From NCBI GenBank assembly GCA_036378495.1, contig DASUWI010000094.1, positions 1-33,072 on the forward strand: a DNA stretch of 33,072 bases. Reading direction: 5' to 3'. This document shows, piece by piece, positions 21,988 to 31,236 of the stretch. This DNA comes from JAFALX01 sp036378495 (GTDB lineage Bacteria; Chloroflexota; Dormibacteria; Aeolococcales; Aeolococcaceae). Position 1 is the first letter of the stretch, and each line of letters begins with the position of its first letter. Both the position numbers and the translations under genes were made by a program. The notes beneath the pieces were generated by a model. That model was not told the origin of the DNA. It did no database searches and was given only the letters and a program-made list of their open reading frames with translations.

Positions 21988-24536
21988 GCCGTGTGCTCCA
22001 CATCGGCGCTCTCGGTGTACGGGATCCGCGCCGTCACCTCGGTGCCCTTCCCGGGTGCGCTCGCCACCACGAGGCTGCCGCCGGCGAGGCGGATGCGTTC
22101 GCGCATGCCCTGCAGCCCGAAGCAGTCATCGCGCGCGGGTTCGGCCGAGGGGTCGAACCCGGCGCCGTCGTCGCGCACCGACACGAGGAGCTCGTGTCCG
22201 ACGCTGCGCATGCGCACGTCGACCCGGCCGGCGCCGCTGTGGCGCGAGACGTTGGCGAGCGCCTCCTGCACGATCCGCAGCAACGCCACCTCCGCCGCGG
22301 GGCTCAGGGACAGGTGGCGGGGCACCGAGCGGGTGCGGAACCGGACGCTTATTCCGGTGCGCTCCTGGAGCGCGCGGACCTCGCGCTCCAGCGCCGCGAC
22401 CAAGCCCGTCGTGGCCAGCGGTGCCGGGCGCAGGTTCCAGACGGAGCGCCGGGCCTCCTGCAGTGCCGACCGTGCCAGCTCGTGCGCCAGCGACACCGAG
22501 GAGCGCGCACGGTCGGAGCCGCGATCGATCATGGTCTGCGCCGCCTCGAGCTGCAGCACGATGCCGGTCAGCTGCTGCGCCAGCGTGTCGTGGATCTCGC
22601 GTGCCAGGCGCGTGCGCTCCTCGAGCACCGCGTGCTCGCGTCCGACCGCCGAGAGATGGGCGGTGTGCAGGGCAAGAGCCACCTGGTCGGCGATGGCCTG
22701 GAGCAGGCGTTGCGTGTCCGCCCGAGGGGGCACCGGAGTCTGCACCGCCAGGGCGCCGAGCGGACCCTGGGTGGTCGCGAGCGGCCAGGCGAGCAGCAGG
22801 TGGCCGCGGTCGGCGCGCCGCACCAGGCGGCGCCTGCCGATGGCCGTCGCAGCGAGCGCGTCCAGGGCCTCGGCCGGCGGCGTGTCCTCGTGGCGGTGCC
22901 ATTCGCTGGTGGTGACCAGCGTCGCCCCATCGAGGATGTACCCCCGCGCCGCCCTGAGCGGCTGCACCGCGCGGATGGCGTCGAGGGCGTCGCTCAGGAT
23001 GACCTGCGCCTGTAGCGAGCGGGTCAGTGAGGCGGCGAGGTCGTTGATCGCCACCAGCTCGTCGTTGCGGGCGCGGAGCTCGGAGGTGCGGTGCTCCACG
23101 CGCGCCTCGAGCTCGGCGGACGCCGCAAGGATCGCGCGGTGGGATCGATTGATCTCCTGGCGCATTCGCTCCAGAGCCGAGGCGAGCACGCCGACCTCGT
23201 CGCGCCCCTGTGGAGGCACCGGGATGTCGGTGCGCCCCTCGGCCAGCACCTCGGCCGACCGGGTGAGGTTGCGCACCGGGCCGACCATGCGGCGTGACAG
23301 CAGGGTCGCCACCACGAACGCCAGAGCCAGCAGCAAGAGCAGCGCCGGCAGCACCACCACCGGGAAGAGGCTGTGGACGCTCTGCACGATGCCGTAGGTC
23401 AGCCCGGTCAGGTCAGGCTCGAGGTCGCCGCGCGGCACTGGCGTGGCCAGCACCCACTGCGGTCCGTAGACCGGCGCCGTGAACACGTCCTTCATGATTC
23501 CGTCGAGACGGGTGCTGAGCAGCTCCGCGCGTCCTGACTTGAGCACGCCGGCGAGCGCCGCTCCGAACCTCTTGTCCGGCGGCAGGTTGAGCCGGGTGCC
23601 CGGCAGCGTGCCCGCCGTGGGGAAGTCCTTCAACGCGCTGGGGTCGGCGAACAGCACCGAGCCGTCGCTGCTGAGCAAGAGGGGGTAGGCCGCCGGCGGA
23701 AACGGGATGGCGCTCGGCTGGCTGAGCGCGGCCGTCACCAGGGAGGCCACCGACACGTCGACACCCACGGCCGTCTGGCCGTCCGGCAGCGGGATCCACG
23801 CCGACACGCCGCTGTTGCCGGAGGCCATGAGGGGATACGCGTCCGTCCAGAAGGGGCCGCCGGGTGATCGCCCGTTTGTGGTCGGGTTGACCCAATCGCC
23901 GGTGTGCGTCGACGTCAAGCGACTCTGACCGGCGGCGAACACATTGGCGCCGGCTCGGACCAGCGGGTTCGCCGGATCGATAAGGCCTTCGTCGAGCGCG
24001 CCCTTCACATCGAACCCGGGGACGGCTGCGACCGCTTCCGTGTTGGTGCTGGCGATCCAGACGGTGTCGATCTCGGGGTAGTCATGGCGCAGGGTCTGCA
24101 GCTGCGGCACGAGCGCCTGGGCGGCGGCGACCAGCTTCAGCTGCTCGGCGCCGGGCGAGGCACCCACGAGGGCGGTCTCCGGGTCGCTGATGCCGCCCGA
24201 GTACTCGGCGCCGCCATAGGTGACGTAGGCATCGGACAGTTGTGTCGCCGGCGCCGCCGGCAAGGCCGCCTTGACGCTGTCCGACAGGTGGCTCAGCTCT
24301 GTGCTTATCGCCGACACACGAGCATCGATCAGGCTGCCGCGGCTGGACGCGCTGGACTGCTGGCGGTCCTGCTCGTCCTGCAGGATCGCGCCCTGAGCCT
24401 GCGACGCCGTGCTGCGGCTGACCGAGTCCAGCTCGAACGCGGCCAGAATGGCGAACCCCGCGAGCGGCAGCAGGGCGACCACCACCATGCCCACCAGCAG
24501 CCGATCGCGAAATCGACGGCGTGGATCGAGTTTCAT
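21984..24536 (-). CDS. Membrane sensor histidine kinase, HisKA_3 type with extracellular sensor domain
   Basis: An 850-residue kinase. A first membrane helix (VGMVVVALLPLAGFAILAAF) is followed by about 370 residues outside the cell, which look like a double Cache (dCACHE) ligand-binding domain (YPEIDTVWIASTN, VSAWIPLPDGQTAVGVDVSV). A second membrane helix lies near 395-415, then HAMP, a short coiled coil, a GAF-like domain (about 500-630), and the dimerisation helix with the phospho-acceptor His649 in LAREIHDTLAQQL. The ATPase domain has N-box EALANVSRHSGAG and G-box DDGAGFD. The ligand is unknown; dCACHE domains often bind amino acids or organic acids. The ATG at 24536 fits a TATACT box about 20 nt upstream better than ATG 24554. 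Confidence 0.92.
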   Translation of the reverse strand: MKLDPRRRFRDRLLVGMVVVALLPLAGFAILAAFELDSVSRSTASQAQGAILQDEQDRQQSSASSRGSLIDARVSAISTELSHLSDSVKAALPAAPATQLSDAYVTYGGAEYSGGISDPETALVGASPGAEQLKLVAAAQALVPQLQTLRHDYPEIDTVWIASTNTEAVAAVPGFDVKGALDEGLIDPANPLVRAGANVFAAGQSRLTSTHTGDWVNPTTNGRSPGGPFWTDAYPLMASGNSGVSAWIPLPDGQTAVGVDVSVASLVTAALSQPSAIPFPPAAYPLLLSSDGSVLFADPSALKDFPTAGTLPGTRLNLPPDKRFGAALAGVLKSGRAELLSTRLDGIMKDVFTAPVYGPQWVLATPVPRGDLEPDLTGLTYGIVQSVHSLFPVVVLPALLLLLALAFVVATLLSRRMVGPVRNLTRSAEVLAEGRTDIPVPPQGRDEVGVLASALERMRQEINRSHRAILAASAELEARVEHRTSELRARNDELVAINDLAASLTRSLQAQVILSDALDAIRAVQPLRAARGYILDGATLVTTSEWHRHEDTPPAEALDALAATAIGRRRLVRRADRGHLLLAWPLATTQGPLGALAVQTPVPPRADTQRLLQAIADQVALALHTAHLSAVGREHAVLEERTRLAREIHDTLAQQLTGIVLQLEAAQTMIDRGSDRARSSVSLAHELARSALQEARRSVWNLRPAPLATTGLVAALEREVRALQERTGISVRFRTRSVPRHLSLSPAAEVALLRIVQEALANVSRHSGAGRVDVRMRSVGHELLVSVRDDGAGFDPSAEPARDDCFGLQGMRERIRLAGGSLVVASAPGKGTEVTARIPYTESADVEHTA

Positions 24537-24557
24537 CGTCAGGGCTACCCGCATCGG

Positions 24558-24563
24558 AGTATA
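24558..24563 (-). promoter_or_regulatory. -10 box TATACT of the two-component operon
   Basis: On the minus strand TATACT lies 21 nt before ATG 24536, so transcription would begin close to 24551 and leave a leader of about 15 nt. The upstream candidate ATG at 24554 is too close to be used. Confidence 0.5.
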
Positions 24564-24565
24564 TG

Positions 24566-24598
24566 CGTCGATCGTCGTGGTACACGCGGCGATCGACG
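24566..24598. promoter_or_regulatory. 33-bp palindromic site over the two-component promoter (candidate operator)
   Basis: CGTCGATCG (24566-24574) and CGATCGACG (24590-24598) are perfect reverse complements 15 bp apart. A second smaller inverted repeat, CGTG-GTA-CACG, lies between them. The whole region covers the expected -35 zone of the TATACT promoter and lies in the gap that the kinase and tldD share. It suits a dimeric regulator such as the adjacent NarL-type protein. Confidence 0.55.
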
Positions 24599-24605
24599 TG
24601 TTTCC

Positions 24606-24622
24606 GCCGTATCACCTACGGC
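24606..24622. promoter_or_regulatory. Inverted repeat GCCGTA-N5-TACGGC in the kinase-tldD gap
   Basis: A perfect 6-bp inverted repeat, 98 bp before the tldD start and 8 bp from the larger palindrome. It may be a second operator. No promoter for tldD could be recognised. Confidence 0.4.
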
Positions 24623-24719
24623 AGTGGGGCCGCCCACCTTGCTTCTGCTCGGGCTGCACCGACGCGGCCTGGATGCCCGATGCGACGCGTGCACTGGGCG
24701 AGCAGCGAAACTGTCGCGC

Positions 24720-26162
24720 ATGAGGGATCTAGCAGAACGCGCCCTGGACGCGGCAGCGGCGGCGGGTGCCGAGTATGCCGAGTGCCGCGTCGTCGACCGA
24801 TCGGTGCAGCATCTGGTGGTCAAGAACGGCGTGGTCGCAGCGATCGAGAGCGATGACGACGAAGGGCTCGGCGTGCGCGTCCTGGCCGGCGGAGCATGGG
24901 GCTTCGCCGCCACCTGCCGCCTCGACGGCGGCAGCATCGACGACTGCGCGCGTCTCGCGGTGCGAATCGCTCGCGCCTCGGCCCGGCTGGGCAGCGCACC
25001 GGTGCGCCTGGCGCCGCTCGCGCCCGCGGTCGGCGACTACCGCACACCGACGCGGATCGATCCGTTCGCGGTGTCGCTCGAGGACAAGCTCGACCTGCTG
25101 CTGCGCGTCGACGCGAACATGGCTCGCGTCCCCCAGGTGCGGGTGCGTGAATGCTCGTTGGAGTTCGACCGCGAGCACCGCTACTTCGCCAGCAGCGACG
25201 GGGCTCGCATCGAGCAGACGATCATCGAGTCGGGTGGCGGAATCGACGCGACGGCGACGAGTGACGACGACGTGCAGAGGCGCAGCTACCCCAACAGCTT
25301 CGGCCGCCACCAGCTGTGCGCCGGATGGGAGGCGATCGAGTCCTTCGACCTCGCCGGCAACGCGGAGCGCATCGCCGCCGAGGCGGCGGCGTTGCTGACC
25401 GCAGACCGCTGCCCGTCGGGCGTCATGACCGTGATCCTCGACGGCACCCAGGCCGCCCTGCAGGTGCATGAGTCCTGCGGCCACCCCACCGAGCTCGATC
25501 GCGTGCTCGGCGCGGAGGCGTCCTTCGCCGGGATGTCGTTCCTCACCCCGGACCTGCTCGGCAGCTTCCGCTACGGCAGCGACCAGGTGACCATCACCGC
25601 CGATTCGACACGCGAGCAGGGCCTGGGCACCTTCGGCTGGGACGACGAGGGCGTACCGGCGCGCCGCGTCGCGCTGGTGGACACGGGGATTTTCAGCGGC
25701 TACATGACGTCGCGCGAGAGCGCCGCGGTGCTCGGCCAGGAGAGCAACGGCACGATGCGCGCGGACGGCTGGTCGCGGCTCCCGCTGATCCGCATGACCA
25801 ACGTCAACCTGGAGGCGGGAACCTCGAGCCTCGAGGAGATGATCGCCACCACCGAGCGTGGCGTCTTTCTCGAGACCAACCGCTCCTGGAGCATCGACGA
25901 CCGCCGCCTCAACTTCCAGTTCGGCACGCAGAACGGGTGGGAGATCGTCGACGGCAAGCGCGTACGGCTGGTGCGCAACGCGCTGTACAGCGGAAAGACG
26001 CCGGAGTTCTGGCGCTCCTGCGACGCCGTCGCCGGGCCCGACGAATGGCGGATGTGGGGTGTGGTCAACTGCGGCAAGGGCCAGCCGGTCCAATCGATGC
26101 ACGTCGGACATGGCGCGGCGCCCTGCCGGTTTCGCAACGTCAAGGTGGAGGCTGCGCTGTGA
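24720..26162 (+). CDS. tldD: TldD-family metallopeptidase subunit
   Basis: A 480-residue protein of the TldD/PmbA (modulator of DNA gyrase) family. The zinc motif HESCGH is at residues 250-255, in the H-E-x-x-x-H form unique to TldD, preceded by VILDGTQAALQV. Downstream are DSTREQGLGTFGWDDEGVPA and VDTGIFSGYMTSRESAA, which close the barrel. TldD and TldE form a heterodimer in which only TldD holds the active site; it cleaves unfolded peptides and matures microcin B17 and other peptides. The start is the ATG at 24720; the frame is open far upstream but that part is non-coding by composition. It overlaps tldE by GTGA. Confidence 0.93.
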   Translation: MRDLAERALDAAAAAGAEYAECRVVDRSVQHLVVKNGVVAAIESDDDEGLGVRVLAGGAWGFAATCRLDGGSIDDCARLAVRIARASARLGSAPVRLAPLAPAVGDYRTPTRIDPFAVSLEDKLDLLLRVDANMARVPQVRVRECSLEFDREHRYFASSDGARIEQTIIESGGGIDATATSDDDVQRRSYPNSFGRHQLCAGWEAIESFDLAGNAERIAAEAAALLTADRCPSGVMTVILDGTQAALQVHESCGHPTELDRVLGAEASFAGMSFLTPDLLGSFRYGSDQVTITADSTREQGLGTFGWDDEGVPARRVALVDTGIFSGYMTSRESAAVLGQESNGTMRADGWSRLPLIRMTNVNLEAGTSSLEEMIATTERGVFLETNRSWSIDDRRLNFQFGTQNGWEIVDGKRVRLVRNALYSGKTPEFWRSCDAVAGPDEWRMWGVVNCGKGQPVQSMHVGHGAAPCRFRNVKVEAAL

Positions 26163-27484
26163 CCATCGCCGCATCGTCTGCCGATGTCGCGGCGGCGGCG
26201 CTCCGTCACGTCGCGGTCGGCGACGCCGAGGCGCTCGTCGTCGACACCGACGAGCAGCTGACGCGCTTTGCCGGCAACGTCATCCATCAGAACGTGGCCG
26301 AGCGGTCACTCCGGCTCCACGCGCGCGTGGTGCACGACAACCGCATGGGTGTGGGTGGGGCGGCGGGCTCCGATCCGGACGCGCTCGGCAAGCGGGTGCT
26401 CGAGGCGGCCGAGGCGGCGCGTGCCCTGTCGCCGCCGACCGACGTGCCTCCGCTGCCCGACCCGGACACGGGACCCGACGGACCGGCCGCGTTCAGCAGC
26501 GCGACGGCGACCGCCACGCCGGAGCTCCGTGCCGACATGGTCAAGGAGATCGCCGGACGCGCGGTGGCCCGTGGGCTGCGCGCGTATGGCTTCGTCAGCA
26601 CCGCGCGCCGCGAGACGGCGGTCGCGAGCACGCGCGGCGTCGACCGCACCGCGGAGTCGACGCAGGCGAGCAGCGTCGTGGTGATGATGGGGGACTCCGG
26701 CAGCGGCTACGCGGCGCGGCACGCCGCCGATATCGACGCGCTCGATATTGGCGCCATGGCGGACGAGGCCGTTGACACCTGCCTGCGCAACCAGAACGCG
26801 GAAACGCTCGAGCCGGGAATGTACGAGGTGGTGCTGGCGCCGTACGCGGTGGTCGACATGCTCGAGCACCTCGGCTGGGTGGGCTTCAGCGCCCTGGCGG
26901 TGCAGGAGCACCGCAGCTTCATGCGTCTCGGCGAGCGCCTCATGAGCGAATCCGTGACGATTCGCGACGACCCCCGCGATCCCGAGCTGTTCCCCTACCC
27001 CTTCGACTACGAGGGCGTCTCGACCCAGCCGGTCGACCTGGTTCGCGATGGTGTCTGCCGCGGGGTTCTCTACGACACACCAACCGCCGCCCGCGACGGC
27101 GTCGCCTCCAGCGGCCACTCGCTGCCGCAGCCCAACACGTTCGGGCCCTACGCGTCTCATCTCGTGATGCTGCCCGGCGACAACAGCGTCGCGGAGCTGA
27201 TCGCCCCCGTGCGCCGCGGCCTCTACGTCACCCGGTTCTGGTACGTCCGCGACGTCGATCCGCTGCGCACGGTCATCACCGGCATGACTCGCGAGGGAAC
27301 GTTCCTCATCGAGGACGGAGAGCTGCGCCGTCCCGTGCGCGACCTCCGCTTCACGCAGAGCATCGTGAACGCGCTGGCAGACGTGCGGGGCATCTCGAGT
27401 GAGCGTCGCGTCGAGCTCGGCGAGGGTGAGAGCGGCGTGCTCGCGCCCTGGCTTCGCATCGGAGGATTCGCGTTCACATCGTGA
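26159..27484 (+). CDS. tldE: TldE/PmbA-like partner subunit
   Basis: A 441-residue protein of the same family as its neighbour but without the H-E-x-x-x-H motif. The corresponding region reads VLAPYAVVDMLEHLGWVG. The conserved TldE parts GVSTQPVDLVRDGVCRGVLYD, YVTRFWYVRDVDPLRTVITG and GTFLIEDGELRRPVRDLRFT are present. It should be the non-catalytic half of the TldD-TldE protease. The start GTG at 26159 overlaps the tldD stop by GTGA, ensuring equal synthesis. No obvious peptide substrate or RiPP modification enzyme lies close by. Confidence 0.93.
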   Translation: MTIAASSADVAAAALRHVAVGDAEALVVDTDEQLTRFAGNVIHQNVAERSLRLHARVVHDNRMGVGGAAGSDPDALGKRVLEAAEAARALSPPTDVPPLPDPDTGPDGPAAFSSATATATPELRADMVKEIAGRAVARGLRAYGFVSTARRETAVASTRGVDRTAESTQASSVVVMMGDSGSGYAARHAADIDALDIGAMADEAVDTCLRNQNAETLEPGMYEVVLAPYAVVDMLEHLGWVGFSALAVQEHRSFMRLGERLMSESVTIRDDPRDPELFPYPFDYEGVSTQPVDLVRDGVCRGVLYDTPTAARDGVASSGHSLPQPNTFGPYASHLVMLPGDNSVAELIAPVRRGLYVTRFWYVRDVDPLRTVITGMTREGTFLIEDGELRRPVRDLRFTQSIVNALADVRGISSERRVELGEGESGVLAPWLRIGGFAFTS

Positions 27485-27501
27485 GCCGGTCATCGCGCGC
27501 T

Positions 27502-27517
27502 GCAGCGCCCCCGCTGC
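27502..27517 (+). terminator. Hairpin GCAGCG-CCCC-CGCTGC after tldE
   Basis: A perfect 6-bp stem with a 4-nt loop begins 18 nt after the tldE stop. There is no T-tract. It is a modest candidate for transcription termination before the glycosyltransferase gene. Confidence 0.35.
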
Positions 27518-27577
27518 GCGGCTAAGCCACCCGTCTGTTCCTGGAGTTCGTCGCCAGCGCGCGTGCGTGATGTCGTG

Positions 27578-29161
27578 ATGCAGCGCACCGTCGCCTGGTG
27601 GGCGGTCGCGTTCGCCGTCGTCGGCGCTGCGATTGTCGCGCAGCACCTCATCGCGCTGGGCACGGCGCCGCCGGGGTTCTACATCGACGAGGCATCGATC
27701 GGTTACAACGCGTGGGCGATCGCACACCACGGCGTTGACGAGCACGGCAACGCGTGGCCGGTCTACTTCGCCGCCTTTGGCGAGTACAAGAATCCACTCT
27801 ACGTCTATGCCGTGGTGCCGTTCGTCCGGTTTTTGCCACTCACAGCGACAACTGAGCGCCTGCCGGCGGCGCTGTTCGGCCTGGTCGCCGTGCTGTTTCT
27901 GACCCTCGCCGCCTGGCGCATCACACGGTCGCGCTGGCTGGCGCTGGCGATGTGTGTCCTCGCCGCGCTGACGCCCTGGCTGGTCCAGGAGAGCCGGGTC
28001 GGCTTCGAGGTGATCAGCATGGTGGCCACGCTGTCGGTCGTCCTGTGGTGCCTCGCCGCGGAGCACCGCCTCCGCCGCCGCAGCTTTGCCGTTGCCGGCG
28101 TGTTTCTCGCGCTCTCGATCTACGCGTACAGCACCGGCCGTGTCGAGGTGGCGCTGTTCACGGTCGTGTTCGTCGGCGTGTACGCACGCAGGCGCTTTCG
28201 CGGATGGTGGCTTGTGCCGATGATGGTGGTGGCGGGGTACGCCGTGCTCGGCGGCTACGAACTCTCCCATCCCGGTGCGCTCACCGCCGAGTTCGACCTG
28301 CGCAGCATCGCCAGAGACGGCGCGCCCCTCGCGACCCTCATCGGCCGCTTCGCCGCCAACTACTTCTCGTACTTCGACGGCGGGTTTCTGTTCGTCACCG
28401 GAGACTTCAACCCGCGACACAACACCGGGTTCGCGGGCATGCTGCTCGCCGCGACGCTGCCCCTGCTCCTGCTCGGGCTCGTCGGGTGCTGGCGCCGCCG
28501 TCGCGAGGCGCTGCCCAAGTTCGTCGTGTTCTGCCTCGTCGTCGGACCGGCCGCGGCCGCGGTGGTGAACAACAACAACGAGCCCCATGCGCTGCGCTCC
28601 GCGGACATGCTTCCGTTCTGGCTGATCCTCGCGGCCTACGGTCTCGATGCTCTGCGCGCGCTCTTCGCCCGCCATCGCCCGCTCACCGTCGCACTGGCCG
28701 GCATCCTGGGCGCTGCGGTGCTGGTGCAGGGATCGCTGTATCTGGCGGACATGTACACGGCGTATCCGGTCGATGCGGCGGCGTGGTTCGATGACGGCCT
28801 GCCCGCAGCAACGGCCGTCGCCTGGCAGCAGGCCGGCGGTCACGAGGTGTTCGTATCCACCACGTTCGAGGGCGGCGCGGCATACATCGACGCCGATGTC
28901 GCGTTGCTGCCGCCGCCGCCATCAACCCCGCAGCCCGTTGGACCCGATCCTCAGCTCGCCGCGCTGCGGGTCATCGTCGCACCGCCCGCCCTGATTGCCG
29001 CTGCGGCGGGACCGGGCGATACGCTCGTGCTGGCACCGCCGGACGCGCTTCCCGAGGGCGCCGAGTTCATCGAGACGCAGTACGGGCCCGTCGATCCGCT
29101 GGATCCGCACACGCCGGCGCAGCCGCTCGTGACCGTGTATCGGATTGCGCCACGCGCCTGA
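27578..29161 (+). CDS. GT39/ArnT-like membrane glycosyltransferase (GT-C fold)
   Basis: A 527-residue integral membrane protein with about ten hydrophobic segments and a C-terminal soluble domain of about 120 residues. The first outer loop carries PPGFYIDEASIGYNAW, with the acidic pair Asp37-Glu38 that is the catalytic base of GT-C enzymes using lipid-linked sugars, and GEYKNPLYVY follows. The family moves sugars from polyprenyl phosphate to proteins or lipids outside the membrane. The soluble end is Pro/Asp-rich and has no recognised fold. The start is taken as ATG 27578; GTG 27563 is also possible. No promoter box is obvious. Confidence 0.83.
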   Translation: MQRTVAWWAVAFAVVGAAIVAQHLIALGTAPPGFYIDEASIGYNAWAIAHHGVDEHGNAWPVYFAAFGEYKNPLYVYAVVPFVRFLPLTATTERLPAALFGLVAVLFLTLAAWRITRSRWLALAMCVLAALTPWLVQESRVGFEVISMVATLSVVLWCLAAEHRLRRRSFAVAGVFLALSIYAYSTGRVEVALFTVVFVGVYARRRFRGWWLVPMMVVAGYAVLGGYELSHPGALTAEFDLRSIARDGAPLATLIGRFAANYFSYFDGGFLFVTGDFNPRHNTGFAGMLLAATLPLLLLGLVGCWRRRREALPKFVVFCLVVGPAAAAVVNNNNEPHALRSADMLPFWLILAAYGLDALRALFARHRPLTVALAGILGAAVLVQGSLYLADMYTAYPVDAAAWFDDGLPAATAVAWQQAGGHEVFVSTTFEGGAAYIDADVALLPPPPSTPQPVGPDPQLAALRVIVAPPALIAAAAGPGDTLVLAPPDALPEGAEFIETQYGPVDPLDPHTPAQPLVTVYRIAPRA

Positions 29162-29179
29162 GGCGCTGCGGCCAACTGC

Positions 29180-29185
29180 TATGTT
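29180..29185 (+). promoter_or_regulatory. -10 box TATGTT of the thiolase gene
   Basis: TATGTT lies 10 nt before ATG 29196 and overlaps the alternative ATG at 29181, which argues for the later start. There is no ribosome binding site between them. Confidence 0.4.
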
Positions 29186-29195
29186 GGAACGTGCG

Positions 29196-30377
<1,182 letters not shown>

Positions 30378-30406
30378 CCAGAGCTGCCGCCTGCCGGCAG
30401 TTCTGG
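30378..30406 (+). terminator. Strong hairpin terminator after the thiolase gene
   Basis: Starting at the first base after the TGA, CCAGAGCTGCCG pairs with CGGCAGTTCTGG around a 5-nt loop: a 12-bp stem with one G-U pair. No T-tract follows, but the stem is the most stable one I see in the window. Confidence 0.65.
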
Positions 30407-30461
30407 CCATCTCTGGTCACGCCTTTGTCACGCGCCGAGGACCCTCTGGAAAGGTGCGTGC

Positions 30462-30467
30462 TATGCT
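30462..30467 (+). promoter_or_regulatory. -10 box TATGCT of the stand-alone receiver gene
   Basis: TATGCT lies 40 nt before ATG 30508, giving a leader of about 33 nt. A TTGTCA occurs further upstream but 31 nt away, too far for a -35. Confidence 0.4.
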
Positions 30468-30507
30468 CCGATTTCGTTGGCGGCATAAGCGATTGGCGTG
30501 AGCGGAT

Positions 30508-30873
30508 ATGAAGAAAGTCCTGATCATCGAGGACTACTACGCACTGGCTGACATCGAATCGCTCCTCTGCACGATGGAGGGGTACGAGGTCAAGGTGGCC
30601 AAGAGCGGGGACGAGGGTCTCACCGTCTTCCATGAGTTCCAGCCCGACCTGGTTCTGCTCGACCTGATGCTCCCGGGCGAGCTGAGCGGCACGCAGGTGC
30701 TGGAGAAGATCCGGGCGGACCACGGCAACGGCACCAAGGTCCTGGTGGTCAGCGCGCTGGTCAACTCCTCGACGGCCCCGAAGCTCGAGGCCTACGGCAA
30801 CGTCCAGACCCTGGCCAAGCCCTTCAAGATCAAAGAGCTCGCGTCGCGCATCCAGACGATGCTCGCGGCGTAG
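30508..30873 (+). CDS. Stand-alone CheY-like receiver domain protein
   Basis: A 121-residue protein that is only a receiver domain. The acidic pair is Glu8-Asp9, the phosphorylation site Asp52 in LVLLDLMLPG, Ser82 stands for the usual Thr, and Lys104 is in AKPF. So all residues needed for phosphorylation are present, but there is no output domain. It may relay phosphate or bind a partner protein. No kinase gene is adjacent, so the partner must be elsewhere. The next gene, 66 bp downstream, has its own -10 box. Confidence 0.9.
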   Translation: MKKVLIIEDYYALADIESLLCTMEGYEVKVAKSGDEGLTVFHEFQPDLVLLDLMLPGELSGTQVLEKIRADHGNGTKVLVVSALVNSSTAPKLEAYGNVQTLAKPFKIKELASRIQTMLAA

Positions 30874-30927
30874 CTCGCGGAGCCTCGGGAAGGGGGATGG
30901 CGCTGGTGTCGCTCGTTTGCCGCGTTG

Positions 30928-30933
30928 CATACT
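30928..30933 (+). promoter_or_regulatory. -10 box CATACT of the four-cysteine protein gene
   Basis: CATACT is followed by exactly 6 nt and ATG 30940. It shows the same leaderless geometry as TAGACT before the csaA-like gene and TAGCAT before the DUF1990 gene. Confidence 0.5.
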
Positions 30934-30939
30934 GAGGCC

Positions 30940-31236
30940 ATGCGTGCCGAGCCACCTCAGCCGTCCAAGCGCGACCGCCCCTCCCGGGCCGCGGCGAAGT
31001 CGGCGCCGTCGGTCCAGCACCGGCGCTGCCCCTACCTGGAGCAGATCCTCAAGGAGCGCGCAGGCCCCTTCGGCATGCTGACGCGGTACAAGGCGGACTG
31101 CCACGTGGACCGGCGGACCCACAAGTTCACCGGGCGCCACCCGACGCCCCCCTGCATCGGCAATCCCGAAACCTGCTCGCTGTATCGCGGTGAGCGGGGC
31201 GCCGAGGACCAGCGAATTCGCCGCTACAGCGACTGA
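30940..31236 (+). CDS. Small four-cysteine protein of unknown function
   Basis: A 98-residue protein I cannot assign. After a basic N-terminal 28 residues it reads RRCPYLEQILKERAGPFG, then RYKADCHVDRRTHKFTGRHP and PPCIGNPETCSLYRGER. The cysteine spacing is C-x23-C-x17-C-x6-C, with two nearby histidines (ADCHVD, TGRH), enough ligands for a zinc site or an iron-sulfur cluster. The ATG is fixed by a CATACT box 6 nt upstream. The last 13 nt overlap the convergent LuxR-type gene. Its closeness to the stand-alone receiver may be coincidence. Confidence 0.68.
   Translation: MRAEPPQPSKRDRPSRAAAKSAPSVQHRRCPYLEQILKERAGPFGMLTRYKADCHVDRRTHKFTGRHPTPPCIGNPETCSLYRGERGAEDQRIRRYSD

Noticed and set aside
23904..24719. 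In-frame upstream extension of tldD through the kinase gene
   Set aside because: The extension is antisense to the conserved kinase sensor domain and has no conserved residues; TldD proteins start near the ATG at 24720.
26306..28843. 845-codon minus-strand open frame opposite tldE and the glycosyltransferase
   Set aside because: Low-complexity arginine/alanine/histidine-rich product spanning two well-supported plus-strand genes.
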